Shown here: positions 41,839-50,598 of the stretch, one piece after another
Layout of the letters: every line of letters starts with the position of its first letter
How positions within the stretch are numbered: position 1 is the first letter of the stretch
Assembly: GCF_018881925.1 (NCBI RefSeq)
Contig: NZ_JACVPL010000003.1
Location: 202,213 to 266,212, forward strand
Source of the DNA: Polynucleobacter sp. Latsch14-2
GTDB lineage: Bacteria > Pseudomonadota > Gammaproteobacteria > Burkholderiales > Burkholderiaceae
Length of the DNA stretch: 64,000 bases
Reading direction: 5' to 3'
The notes under the pieces: model-generated
Told to the model about the DNA's origin: nothing
Database searches by the model: none
Seen by the model: only the letters and a program-made list of their open reading frames with translations
Position numbers and translations under genes: made by a program

Positions 41839-43233
41839 TTACTTTCTCAATGCAAACAATGGACCAAGATCCTGAAGTTGCTCGATCTTGTAAGCATATT
41901 CCAGCCAAGTTTTACATTCAGCTTCGCCTAGCATTGCGGAACTAAGCGCCAAGAATCGCTCTGCCACCTCATCGGTGCTCATTGGGTTTTGCGGGCAACC
42001 CTTAGGGCTGGCTACAAAATACTCCTGAGTGCTGCCGTCATGCAAATGCACAATAACCCTGCCAGAGACTGACTCACTCGTTGTGCGCTGTTCCACCTCC
42101 GCATCAACTACACAAACAGTGCGTTCACACAAATCCCAAACCAATGGATCCTTCAGGGCTAACTCATAATCATCAACTGAGAGAGCAAGCGGTCCTTGTT
42201 TAGTGGGCCCCATAATAAAAGCCATAGCAACCGCAAATGGAGTACTGAGTTGCGCCTGCTGAATATCAATGGGCTTATTCGATGCTAATTTACTCATCAT
42301 GGCACCATGAACACCAATGGTGATGGACTTTATCTGATCGGCAGTAATTCCTGATTTGGATAAGGTGCCGGCTGCTTCAATTGCGGCCTGCATGCGTACA
42401 CTTCCGACATGGGGTTTTAATGAAACCCATTCCGTTGGAAATTCTCGCTGTAAATTAGCTATACAAACTGCTGGATCAAATCGATCTGAGAAAGCGCGAG
42501 CAAAACCTTGACTTCCTTCAATAGCGTCATGTGGCCCGGTCAATCCAGCGTGTGCGAGTAAAGCAGCTTCCACTCCATTAGCCGCAGCTTTGCCTGCGTG
42601 AAAACGCTTGATATCTGAACCTGAAACAAAAAACTGTGAAAGGCCGCACGCAAAAGTTGCAGCAATACCTAAAGCATTGCTACATCCCTCGGGAGATAAC
42701 TTTAATAAACGAGCGCATGCAGCTGCTGCGCCAAATGCGCCACACGTAGGCGTCCCCTGGAAACCACGCAAAGAGTGCTCTGGCTGTATTGACATTCCAA
42801 TACGAATCGCCGTCTCATACCCAGCCAGAACTGCAGTAAGCAATTCCTCGCCCGAGCATTTCACAATCTCTGCCATAGCAAGAGCGGCAGGCCAAATCAC
42901 AACGCCAGGATGAATAATGGCGGCTACATGTGAATCGTCCCAATCTAAGCTACCGGCGGCCACGCCATTAATAAACGCTGCTCGAGCAATATCCACTTTC
43001 GTATCTGCGTATATAACGCTGGCTTCTTGTGTCGATGCATGTGAACGATAAAGCTCTGTTACGGCATTTGTCCATGATCTATTTTGACCGGCTGAGGCCG
43101 CACGAAAATAATCAATCAATAAAATGGGAATCAGACTCTTTACTTTAGGACTTGCTTCAGACCACTGCAAAGTAGCTACAAATTTCCCCAATTGCTGGGT
43201 TACGGGAATGGCATGAGTAATAGCTTGATTCAT
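41839..43233 (-). CDS. MmgE/PrpD family dehydratase-like protein
   Basis: The 464-residue protein belongs to the family of 2-methylcitrate dehydratase (PrpD), cis-aconitate decarboxylase and iminodisuccinate epimerase. Recognisable parts are the all-helical domain with SLDWDDSHVAAIIHPG, VIWPAALAMAE, TPTCGAFGAAAACARLL and FHAGKAAANGVEAALLA, plus a C-terminal lid domain with STPFAVAMAF. It has an ATG at 43233; a TTG at 43242 next to AGGA is an alternative. No other methylcitrate-cycle gene is here. Linkage to a Bug receptor suggests a hydroxy- or unsaturated tri/dicarboxylate substrate. Confidence 0.9.
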   Translation of the reverse strand: MNQAITHAIPVTQQLGKFVATLQWSEASPKVKSLIPILLIDYFRAASAGQNRSWTNAVTELYRSHASTQEASVIYADTKVDIARAAFINGVAAGSLDWDDSHVAAIIHPGVVIWPAALAMAEIVKCSGEELLTAVLAGYETAIRIGMSIQPEHSLRGFQGTPTCGAFGAAAACARLLKLSPEGCSNALGIAATFACGLSQFFVSGSDIKRFHAGKAAANGVEAALLAHAGLTGPHDAIEGSQGFARAFSDRFDPAVCIANLQREFPTEWVSLKPHVGSVRMQAAIEAAGTLSKSGITADQIKSITIGVHGAMMSKLASNKPIDIQQAQLSTPFAVAMAFIMGPTKQGPLALSVDDYELALKDPLVWDLCERTVCVVDAEVEQRTTSESVSGRVIVHLHDGSTQEYFVASPKGCPQNPMSTDEVAERFLALSSAMLGEAECKTWLEYAYKIEQLQDLGPLFALRK

Positions 43234-43248
43234 ATGTAGCAATAGATC

Positions 43249-44223
43249 CTAGTTGGTAGTGATGTTGCTGCTTTTAATGACTTTGCCCCATTTTGTAAAA
43301 TCCGCCAGCATAAAGGCAGAAAAATCAGCGGGGCTGCCGCCTCCAACTTCAATACCCTCTTCAGCAAAACGCTTTCGCAACTCGGCAAACTTTAGTGCTT
43401 TATTCAATTCAATATTGAGACGATTCAGCACTTCGGGTGGCATATCGGCTGGACCAAAAAGACCCCACCATTGATTCGACTCAAACCCAGGCAGCCCAGA
43501 CTCAGAAAGCGTAGGTAATTGCGGTGCAATTTTTATTCGTTTAGTGCTAGTTATGCCTAAGGCCTTGAGCTTGCCAGCTTTAATCATCGGTCCAACACTT
43601 GCGTAAGCGGCAAAGAGTAGAGAAACTTGACCGCCTGCCACATCAACTACGGCGGGGGCAGCACCCTTATAAGGCACATGCAAAAATTCAACGCCCCCAG
43701 CCTCTTGATAGAGCTCACCCGTGAGGTGGCTTAAAGTACCACTACCATTGGAGGCATAACTATAAAAACCTGGTTTTGCTTTTGCGGCAGCTAGTAAGTC
43801 CGCCGAATTTTTAAATGGTAAGGATGGGCTCACAACCAATACATTTGGGGAGTAGCCAATAAGCGCAATGGGTGTAAAACTTTTTATAGTATCGAAACCT
43901 AATTTCGGATTTAAATGCGGCGTAATCGACATTGTGCTGCTTGAAGCCAATAACAAGGTGTAGCCATCCGGTATGGCGCGCGCAACAAATTGTGCGCCGA
44001 TGGCCCCTCCCGCCCCGGGCTTGTTATCTACAACAAATGAAGTCTTCAGCCCCTCAGTTAATTGCTGTGTTACTAGTCGCACAATCACATCGGCAGCCCC
44101 GCCAGGTGGAAATGGCGTCACAACCTGAACAGGTCGAGTTGGATAGTTTTGCGCCTGCGCTAGACCTGAAAAAACTAAGGTCAGCAGAATGACGCAAGAC
44201 TTACATTTCGCAAATATTTTCAT
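43249..44223 (-). CDS. Bug-family (TctC-like) periplasmic substrate-binding protein
   Basis: A 324-residue receptor with a Sec signal (CVILLTLVFSGLAQAQ), then YPTRPVQVVTPFPPGGAADVIVRLV, VARAIPDGYTLLL, FLHVPYKGAAPAVVDVAGGQV and APQLPTLSESGLPG. The combination PFPPGGAAD is the consensus form of the first loop. The likely ligand is a di- or tricarboxylate, because it is six bases upstream of the MmgE/PrpD gene (taking the longer start) and shares its transcript. A secreted hydrolase gene precedes it. Confidence 0.93.
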   Translation of the reverse strand: MKIFAKCKSCVILLTLVFSGLAQAQNYPTRPVQVVTPFPPGGAADVIVRLVTQQLTEGLKTSFVVDNKPGAGGAIGAQFVARAIPDGYTLLLASSSTMSITPHLNPKLGFDTIKSFTPIALIGYSPNVLVVSPSLPFKNSADLLAAAKAKPGFYSYASNGSGTLSHLTGELYQEAGGVEFLHVPYKGAAPAVVDVAGGQVSLLFAAYASVGPMIKAGKLKALGITSTKRIKIAPQLPTLSESGLPGFESNQWWGLFGPADMPPEVLNRLNIELNKALKFAELRKRFAEEGIEVGGGSPADFSAFMLADFTKWGKVIKSSNITTN

Positions 44224-44247
44224 TTGATTTCTTTTGAATGGAATCCT

Positions 44248-45453
44248 CTATCGCTTCTTTGAGGCCTCAATCAAACGCAGCTCCCAAGGAATAATGATCT
44301 CAGTAAAAATCACTGGATCAGTCCATCCTTTTAGCTGACGACCCAAATGACCGCCTTGCGGATTGATCCAAGCATCTTTGGGAACATCACCAGAACGCAT
44401 TAGCAACTCAATGTCAGAGATGGGCACCTGCGTATCCTTTGCGCCAGTCACTACTAGCATCGGTGCGGATGGCTGATTTAATAGACCTTGTGCCTTCAAA
44501 GACATTCTAGGCATTAACTTTGCCAAGTCATTCACATTGGAAGCACCCTCAAATACATTGATAAATGCTGGCGCCAAATCAAACAAATACTCGCGATTGC
44601 CTAGAGTATTTTTATATAAAAACTGTTTTTGGAAAAACTCATCCACTGGGGGTGATTGCGCAACTGAACCCAAGATTCGAGACTTTTCCCTAAACGCCAA
44701 ATCGGTTGCCCAATAGCCGCCGAAACTCACTCCTGAAACCACAATTCGTGTTTTATCCATTTCTGGTTGCTGCGCCATGTAATCCAAAAGTGCAGAAAAC
44801 ATTCTTCCAGCGCCGGGGCCGACTTTAACTGGCGCTTGACCTGTACCTGGGCTATCTACAGCTAAGTACCCGATACCTTTATCCAAAACTTGTGAATAAC
44901 TTTCTGCAACCGTTTCTTTCCGACTATCCAAACCACTAATTGCCAAGATCATTGGCACTGGCCCTGTTGCATTTTTTGGCATGCGCACATAGGCATGAAT
45001 AAGCTTACCCTCAAATGGAATTTCAATGACTTTCATTGGGTTATCCAATGTCTTGCTGTACTTTGCATACGCCTCTAATGCATGCTCATAAGCAAGCTTT
45101 TTACCTGCGGAGTTTGGTACAGGCCATTGCGCAAAATAATATAAACGCCAAGCCTTTTTATATGCCTCTCCAGCCACCTTTGAGTCCGATGCTTGCTGTC
45201 CCATCTCCATGTACTTTGCAGCAACCTTACTAAAGCCGGCTGCCCAATCATCACGATCACGGGTATTGATATAAGAAAGAGCTTCCCTAACATCTTGAGG
45301 ATTCAAGCCCCCCAAAGGATAGGCACCTTTTTCTGCGCGCAGAATGCTTTCCTGCTTGATTTCATCAATAGTGCGCTCATGGACCTGCGAAAAGACTGGC
45401 GCTACATAAATACAAGAAAGGACCATTGCAAAAACGGAGATAATCTTTTTCAT
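44248..45453 (-). CDS. Exported FrsA-like alpha/beta hydrolase
   Basis: The 401-residue protein has a signal peptide (MKKIISVFAMVLSCIYVAPV, cleavage near FSQ), a helical cap and an alpha/beta hydrolase domain. Catalytic residues can be placed: Ser in VVSGVSFGGYW, Asp in TGAKDTQVP and His in PQGGHLGRQ. It is the periplasmic counterpart of the cytoplasmic enzyme at 31243-32412. As the first gene before a Bug receptor and an MmgE/PrpD protein, it could release an acid from an ester in the periplasm for uptake by the receptor (inference). Confidence 0.86.
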   Translation of the reverse strand: MKKIISVFAMVLSCIYVAPVFSQVHERTIDEIKQESILRAEKGAYPLGGLNPQDVREALSYINTRDRDDWAAGFSKVAAKYMEMGQQASDSKVAGEAYKKAWRLYYFAQWPVPNSAGKKLAYEHALEAYAKYSKTLDNPMKVIEIPFEGKLIHAYVRMPKNATGPVPMILAISGLDSRKETVAESYSQVLDKGIGYLAVDSPGTGQAPVKVGPGAGRMFSALLDYMAQQPEMDKTRIVVSGVSFGGYWATDLAFREKSRILGSVAQSPPVDEFFQKQFLYKNTLGNREYLFDLAPAFINVFEGASNVNDLAKLMPRMSLKAQGLLNQPSAPMLVVTGAKDTQVPISDIELLMRSGDVPKDAWINPQGGHLGRQLKGWTDPVIFTEIIIPWELRLIEASKKR

Positions 45454-45765
45454 AAGACCTCATTCAAATAAATGGAGTTAATTAATTTGGCACTGCGGAA
45501 ATTGATGCTTCGTCTCAATACTAATAATTGTTATTTAGCACAATCTTAACTGAACTAGCGCATTGCCCAAACTAGGGGTCTTGAGGCCCTTAATTTCTAA
45601 GGATCAAGACTATTGCACTAAAAAAAATATAGGCCCTACCTTATGCATAAATAAAAACGACTTAGGAATTTCTCCCTAAGTCGTTGATTTCATTAATGAG
45701 CCAACCATTACCTTTCAGAATGCGGCGGCTATCTAGAGCTTGGCCCACTGCACGCAGAAGGTGAA
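45454..45765. other. Intergenic region between exported hydrolase and secreted cupin
   Basis: This 312-base stretch contains the promoter side of the hydrolase operon and, near its right end, the terminator of the cupin gene (45651-45685). No convincing reading frame was found in the rest. Confidence 0.5.
45651..45685 (-). terminator. Intrinsic terminator of the secreted cupin gene
   Basis: An 11-bp perfect stem (AACGACTTAGG / CCTAAGTCGTT) with an 8-base loop is followed on the minus strand by TTTTTAT. It lies about 80 bases after the stop codon of the cupin gene at 45766 and would end that transcript. Confidence 0.85.
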
Positions 45766-46209
45766 TTAGTCAACTGGCAGAATGGCGCTTGGCCCAGTGC
45801 CATAAAAATATAAGACCGCACCCTCACTTTTGGTAATCCCAAAATGCGGCGTATTCGCAGGCTCTGTAAAAAAGGTACCTGCAGTGTGGGCATGTAATTT
45901 ACTTTCATCAAACTTATCGCCATAACCAATGTAGTGCACGCCAGACAAAACAACACCATAACGATCATCAGGGTGCTTGTGGGGCATGGCCTTGAGATTG
46001 GGAGCCCACTTAATTAGACTCAAATAAGGGCCAGGCTTATCTGTCCGTCCCAATATATCTGCAGATTCTCGTCCAGAAGGAGACATCTGCCACTTCAGGT
46101 CATCCAACTTAGTCAGCGTCACTCCAGGCGGTAATGCCGCCTCCCCTGCAAATGCACAACTCATGAAAAAATAGAATACAACTATCAAACCTCGTATTGG
46201 GTAGTTCAC
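45766..46209 (-). CDS. Exported cupin-domain protein
   Basis: A GTG start at 46209 is supported by AGGAGA at five bases. The 147-residue product has a signal peptide (YPIRGLIVVFYFFMSCAFA) and a single cupin: MPHKHPDDRYGVVLSG as motif 1 (two His, but Asp-Arg instead of the usual Glu) and GTFFTEPANTPHFG as motif 2. It belongs with secreted cupins of unknown role often annotated only by the fold. It is a one-gene unit with its own terminator. It could bind a metal or small ligand in the periplasm. Not obviously linked to the catabolic operons. Confidence 0.8.
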   Translation of the reverse strand: MNYPIRGLIVVFYFFMSCAFAGEAALPPGVTLTKLDDLKWQMSPSGRESADILGRTDKPGPYLSLIKWAPNLKAMPHKHPDDRYGVVLSGVHYIGYGDKFDESKLHAHTAGTFFTEPANTPHFGITKSEGAVLYFYGTGPSAILPVD

Positions 46210-46331
46210 CAGCGTCTCCTTTTTTAATTAATTTAGCCATTCAGGCAGCTCAATATTAGTCTTTTTTTAAAAACCTGCGGGTAATCACTTGTCTGAATAA
46301 GTTGCTACCTGAGTGGAATAAGTAGTTCCCA

Positions 46332-47096
46332 GTGTTACGCGTTGTGAGCTTAAACTTGGCTAATGCTGAAATTGATATTCATACTCTTGAGAAAAAATTG
46401 ATGGGATTGCTTCCAAACCCCTTTCGCGCACTTGTTCTTGGATCCTCTGGCGCTATTGGCTCAGCATTTATGGGCTTGCTTGAAAATAATCCATGGTGTT
46501 CGCAAGTAGTGGGTCTTCATCGCAGCTCGGAATATTCACTCGATTATCAGAACCCAGACTCAATAGAGTCTTGTGCCGTTGCACTATCTTGTCAAGCGCC
46601 CTTCCAACTCATCATTAATACAATTGGGCTTTTGCATACTAGTGACTGGATGCCTGAAAAGAGGCTAGATGATCTCAATACTCAGCAACTAACAGAATTA
46701 TTGAAGATCAATGCCATTGGACCAGCACTAACAATCCGTCACTTCTCTAAGCTATTGGATCCAAAGCACAGCATCATGGTTACCCTTTCCGCCAAGGTCG
46801 GCAGTATTGAAGATAATCGTCTTGGCGGGTGGTACAGCTACCGAGCCTCTAAGGCTGCTCTCAATATGCTGATTAAAACCGCATCGATTGAACTAACTCG
46901 AACAAAGCCTAATACTGTGTTAATTGCAATGCATCCCGGCACAGTAAACTCAGCGCTCTCGAAACCATTTCGTGGCCAACAAATTGGTAGACCAGCAAAC
47001 CTTGCAGCAAGCGATATGTTTCAGGTGATTAAGAATCTGAAAAAAGAAGACTCAGGAAGCTTCATCTCATACTCAGGAGAGAAATTACCCTGGTAA
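46332..47096 (+). CDS. Short-chain dehydrogenase/reductase (C-factor-like)
   Basis: An SDR with Rossmann motif LVLGSSGAIGSAF, catalytic Ser in VTLSAKVGS and Tyr-x3-Lys in YSYRASKAALNML, and a late PGTV segment (MHPGTVNSALSKPF). The start is uncertain: a GTG at 46332 adds a 23-residue leader, while an ATG at 46401 begins right before the Rossmann strand (MGLLPNPFRALVLG). The substrate is unknown. It converges on the DUF2256-photolyase cluster, and SDRs of this type commonly adjoin such clusters, so it may belong to the light-response set. Confidence 0.85.
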   Translation: MLRVVSLNLANAEIDIHTLEKKLMGLLPNPFRALVLGSSGAIGSAFMGLLENNPWCSQVVGLHRSSEYSLDYQNPDSIESCAVALSCQAPFQLIINTIGLLHTSDWMPEKRLDDLNTQQLTELLKINAIGPALTIRHFSKLLDPKHSIMVTLSAKVGSIEDNRLGGWYSYRASKAALNMLIKTASIELTRTKPNTVLIAMHPGTVNSALSKPFRGQQIGRPANLAASDMFQVIKNLKKEDSGSFISYSGEKLPW

Positions 47097-47112
47097 AAAT
47101 GCAGTAGCCTCA

Positions 47113-47274
47113 TTAGCCAACCACTTTAGGCGTCTTTTTCCTGCAAGCATCAGAGCAATATTTAATAGTCTCCCAGTTTTTATCCCAAGACTTTCTCCAT
47201 GTCATTTCTTTTTTACAGATGACACAAATTTTGCTAGGCAGATAACTTTTATTACCCTTAAAAGTAGTGCTCAT
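47113..47274 (-). CDS. DUF2256 small zinc-ribbon-like protein
   Basis: This 53-residue reading frame is too short for many gene callers. The product contains CVICKKEMTWRKSW, then IKYCSDACRKKT, the CxxC...WRK.W...YCS..CR pattern of DUF2256. The four Cys should bind one zinc ion. It lies eight bases behind the cryptochrome/photolyase gene on the same strand. DUF2256 proteins are regularly encoded next to FeS-type photolyases, but their role is not known. Confidence 0.85.
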   Translation of the reverse strand: MSTTFKGNKSYLPSKICVICKKEMTWRKSWDKNWETIKYCSDACRKKTPKVVG

Positions 47275-47282
47275 GTAAAACC

Positions 47283-48818
47283 CTAGAGATTATCCAAATT
47301 ATTTAACAGATGCTCCGCATGCCCCACAATCAAAGCTTGATCCTCATCGCTAATTCTCTTGAGATTTGCCGTCATTAATTTTGTGCGCGGGCTAGATTCA
47401 AACTGGCTACGATGCTTAATTAAAAAATTCCAATATAAGGTCGTAATAGGACAAGCCACCTCTCCAAAGCGAACATCTGGCTTGTATTTGCAGGAGTCAC
47501 AATAATTACTCATACGCTTAATATAAGCTCCGCTAGCAATATAGGGCTTGCTGGTAAAGCGACCTCCATTAGCAAACAAGGCCATGCCAGCAGTATTAGG
47601 GAGCTCTACCCATTCAATTGCATCAACATAAATTGCCAAGTACCAATCGCACACCTCTGATGGCAGAATTTCTGCAAGTAAGGCAAAGTTTCCAGTCACC
47701 ATCAAGCGCTGAATATGATGCGCATACCCATACTGCAAGGTTTGACCGATGGCATCCTGCATGCAAGCCATATGGGTTTTCCCATTCCAATACCAACTTG
47801 GTAGCGCTCTTTGGTGTGCATAATAATTATCTTGAGCCATCTGGGGCATATCCAGGTAATACATACCCCTAACAAATTCTCGCCAACCTAATATTTGACG
47901 AATAAAACCCTCAATCGTGGCGATATCTAACGAGTACTTTGTCCAAGCAACTAGGACAGCAGAAATCACCTCGCGAGGATTTAATAGCTTTAAATTGAGC
48001 GAGCTTGAAAGGATCGAGTGCCAACCATAAGGAGTTTTGGTCCACATTGCATCCTGATAGACTCCGAAGTTTCGTAAACGGTACTCCACAAAATAATTTA
48101 AGGCCTCTAGGGCTTGTAAACGATTCACTGGCCACCAAAATTCCTCTATTGAACCAGGGTGGCTTGAATAATTCTTCTTTACGAATGTGATGACTTCTTG
48201 CGTAATCGAATCTGGTTCAAACATCACTGGTTCATCAATAATGCCGGGGCCTTTTTTTGAATACGGCTTGCGATTATCCTGGTCAAAATTCCATTGACCA
48301 CCCTCTGGGTTTCCGTCAGCATCGACCAAAATATCATGGGTCTTGCGCATTAAGCGGTAAAAGTACTCTAGCCGCAACTCTTTCTTGCCTGCAGTCCAAG
48401 CAATAAATTCTTGATGGGAGCAAAAGAAGTGGTCATCCTCACGCATATCTAGGTGAAGGTCTAGCTCCTTAGATAGCACTTCAATCTGCTGCTTTAAGCG
48501 CCACTCACCAGGTTCAACACAGATTAGATGTGTAATCCGATCCTGGATCACTTTTTCTTTTAAGGCCTCAACGATTGATAGGTGCGAGCCTTGAATATAC
48601 GTAAGAGGGTGATTGGACTCCTTGAGGCTTTTCGCAAAGTGCCGCATGGCTGACAAAAATAAGGCAATCTTAGCCTTATGAGACCAAACATACTGAGCCT
48701 CCGGAATGGACTCAACCATAAAAACTTCATCCGTCTCGAAATTAAAGTTTTTGAGTGCCGCACCATTTAAATCAAGCTGGTCTCCTAGAATTAAGACCAG
48801 TCTATTAGGAGAGTTCAT
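47283..48818 (-). CDS. FeS-type cryptochrome/(6-4) photolyase-related protein (PhrB/CryB group)
   Basis: A 511-residue flavoprotein with the N-terminal antenna domain (LVLILGDQLD) and a C-terminal FAD domain (GQTLQYGYAHHIQRLMVTGN, EWVELPNTAGMALFANGG). Four Cys at 352, 440, 443 and 456 have spacings of 88, 3 and 13, identical to those of the four cluster ligands as I recall them for Agrobacterium PhrB, so a [4Fe-4S] cluster is expected. PhrB repairs (6-4) photoproducts. Its start overlaps the stop of the TIGR03643 gene by four bases (ATGA), and the DUF2256 gene follows. The whole unit is probably a light-damage operon. Confidence 0.93.
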   Translation of the reverse strand: MNSPNRLVLILGDQLDLNGAALKNFNFETDEVFMVESIPEAQYVWSHKAKIALFLSAMRHFAKSLKESNHPLTYIQGSHLSIVEALKEKVIQDRITHLICVEPGEWRLKQQIEVLSKELDLHLDMREDDHFFCSHQEFIAWTAGKKELRLEYFYRLMRKTHDILVDADGNPEGGQWNFDQDNRKPYSKKGPGIIDEPVMFEPDSITQEVITFVKKNYSSHPGSIEEFWWPVNRLQALEALNYFVEYRLRNFGVYQDAMWTKTPYGWHSILSSSLNLKLLNPREVISAVLVAWTKYSLDIATIEGFIRQILGWREFVRGMYYLDMPQMAQDNYYAHQRALPSWYWNGKTHMACMQDAIGQTLQYGYAHHIQRLMVTGNFALLAEILPSEVCDWYLAIYVDAIEWVELPNTAGMALFANGGRFTSKPYIASGAYIKRMSNYCDSCKYKPDVRFGEVACPITTLYWNFLIKHRSQFESSPRTKLMTANLKRISDEDQALIVGHAEHLLNNLDNL

Positions 48819-49084
48819 TTATTTTTATATTGAGTTGGACAATATGCGCGTTCGACTAATTTACTGCGCAGGGCAACATGCTTAGTCGCCCTTCCGCTGA
48901 CGCGTTCACGCCATAGCTTAAATGAACTTCTTTTAAGTTTATGGCGCATCAGCTCAATCACTTGGGACTCAGAGATGCCAAATGATTTTTCAATAGCATC
49001 AAATGGGGTGCGATCCTCCCAAGCCATTTCGATTAGGCGGGATATATCGGACTCAGAGAGTATATTGGGCTGAAATCTTGGCAC
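48815..49084 (-). CDS. TIGR03643-type small DNA-binding-like protein
   Basis: The 89-residue protein starts at a GTG (49084). It contains DISRLIEMAWEDRTPFDAIE, GISESQVIELMRHKLKRSSFK and WRERVSGRATKHVALR, the pattern of the TIGR03643 family, which looks like a helix-turn-helix. It is translationally coupled to the photolyase gene by a four-base overlap. Members are found almost only beside such photolyases. Function unknown; a regulator or DNA-lesion factor is possible (inference). Basic residues dominate the C-terminal half. Confidence 0.82.
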   Translation of the reverse strand: MPRFQPNILSESDISRLIEMAWEDRTPFDAIEKSFGISESQVIELMRHKLKRSSFKLWRERVSGRATKHVALRSKLVERAYCPTQYKNK

Positions 49085-49144
49085 TGTGCAAGTTTATGAC
49101 TTATTTACTAAACTCGTACGACACCTCAAATTTAAAAAAATGTC

Positions 49145-49492
49145 ATGATTGGAACAATACGTCGGAAACTGATTTCGCTATCGCCCACCCCTTACGTCCA
49201 AGCGGTTGATGTTGTGTGCCCGATTTGCAACCGCCCCATTCCAGAGTCTCAAAAAGACGCGCATCACCTGGTACCTAAATCCAGGGGCGGCAAAACAACG
49301 GAGTATCTGCACCGCATTTGTCATCGCCAAATTCATGCCCTCTTTACCGAGACTGAATTGGCCATGAAACTGAATACAGCTTCAGACCTTCAAGAGCATC
49401 CTGAAATGAAAAAATTTATACATTGGGTCAAATCTAAGCCCAATCACTTTTATGAAAAATCACGCAAAAGTGCTCGCCTCAAGGAAAGGTAG
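49145..49492 (+). CDS. HNH endonuclease family protein
   Basis: The 115-residue protein has a zinc-finger-like HNH core: CPICNRPIPESQ, DAHHLVPKSRGGKTTEYLHRIC and HRQIHALFTE. The second His pair and Asn-equivalent positions fit a metal-dependent nuclease. It is transcribed divergently from the TIGR03643-photolyase operon across 60 bases and may share its promoter region. The C-terminal basic tail (SKPNHFYEKSRKSARLKER) should help DNA binding. It may act in repair or defence; no restriction partner or phage gene is nearby. Confidence 0.85.
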   Translation: MIGTIRRKLISLSPTPYVQAVDVVCPICNRPIPESQKDAHHLVPKSRGGKTTEYLHRICHRQIHALFTETELAMKLNTASDLQEHPEMKKFIHWVKSKPNHFYEKSRKSARLKER

Positions 49493-49566
49493 CCACCAGA
49501 AAAAATAGAGTTCGAAAGCAATACACCTTGAGGCAATGACCCAAACGCCTTGAAGCTCTAGGTGAC

Positions 49567-50220
49567 TTACTCCAACAAATGCCCAGTCTTAACAAAGATA
49601 GTGCAACCTTCCTTACTGAATGGTTGATGCAAACTCATGTGCGGGCTTCTGATCCATGAGCCTGCAGGATAGCGCCCATGCTCATCTTCAAATACTCCAT
49701 CAACAACAAAAATTTCTTCGCCGCCATAGTGCCTATGTGGGTTGAAATAGGTTTGAGGCGCCCAGCGAACCAGAGTTGATCCAGTTCCTTGTCGCATCAG
49801 CGGCATGACTGAAAGACCTGGCACCATACCCTGATGCCAAGGTGCTGTTTTAGTATCAATAAGCTCTCGGTCGACCTGATCTGGCCCAAGGTGGCGCAAC
49901 TTCACAAAGAGCGTGCACCCAGACTTACTAAATGGGGCATGAGATGAACCAGGTGGGTTCATGATGTAAGTACCCGCCGAGTAGTCACCCGTCTCATCAC
50001 TAAATATGCCTTCCAAAACGAGAATCTCTTCGCCTAATTCATGATGGTGCATTTTAAATTGAGCGCCTGGTTGATAGCAGACGATGGATGTTGCTTTTGC
50101 AACTTCATTACCCATGCGCTCAAGCATACGTCTTTCAACCCCCGGATTGGAACTAGCTACCCAAGGTAAGTCATGATGGTTTATCACGATCTTTTGGCTG
50201 TAATCAGAATTAATATTCAT
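49567..50220 (-). CDS. Tandem ChrR-like cupin protein
   Basis: The 217-residue protein has two ChrR-type cupin modules in tandem. Module 1 contains HHHELGEEILVLEG, GDYSAGTYIMNPPGSSH and GCTLFVKLR. Module 2 contains NPHRHYGGEEIFVVDG, GRYPAGSWIRSPHMSLH and GCTIFVKTG. Each provides HxH, Glu and a late His for metal binding. In ChrR this domain binds zinc and senses singlet oxygen together with an anti-sigma domain, which is missing here. Its position near photolyase genes makes a photo-oxidative role attractive but unproven. Confidence 0.87.
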   Translation of the reverse strand: MNINSDYSQKIVINHHDLPWVASSNPGVERRMLERMGNEVAKATSIVCYQPGAQFKMHHHELGEEILVLEGIFSDETGDYSAGTYIMNPPGSSHAPFSKSGCTLFVKLRHLGPDQVDRELIDTKTAPWHQGMVPGLSVMPLMRQGTGSTLVRWAPQTYFNPHRHYGGEEIFVVDGVFEDEHGRYPAGSWIRSPHMSLHQPFSKEGCTIFVKTGHLLE

Positions 50221-50322
50221 TTATTAAGCTTCAGTTATTTGAAAATATTTTAAAGAATGGCATTGAAACTAAATGCACACCTTAAATATAAAAACCTAGC
50301 CATCCTTAGTCAGGGTTATTTC

Positions 50323-50388
50323 TGGTGGGTCACCGGGACTTGAACCTAGGACCAAAGGATTAGGAGGGCAGAACTCAATGATAGGGCC
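50323..50388 (-). pseudogene. Decayed tRNA-like sequence, copy A
   Basis: Read on the minus strand it begins GGCCCTATCATTGAG and ends GGTTCAAGTCCCGGTGACCC-ACCA in register, i.e. a T-loop TTCAAGT followed by a near-complete acceptor arm and CCA. At 66 bases it is shorter than a tRNA and the stems do not pair well, so it is not functional. The 3' half resembles tRNAs of the Ile2/Lys type. Confidence 0.4.
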
Positions 50389-50598
50389 ATATAAAAAGTA
50401 GGTCTGCGGGTGGTCAGTGTCGGTGTATCAGCAAATTCATGGATTTAAGAGAAGAACTCAGTCGGCCCTTGGTTTTCTAAATCAAAAGGTTTCGGTGCAA
50501 TGGCTAATAGCTGTCAATGGGCGACCTTGGAGTATTCTGACATATATCATCACGGCACATCATTCAAAAACTTCTGAATTCCGTTTTGAATCCGCTCT

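Noticed and set aside
41839..43233. Methylcitrate-cycle prpD
   Set aside because: The family fits, but no prpB or prpC gene adjoins, so only the family is named.
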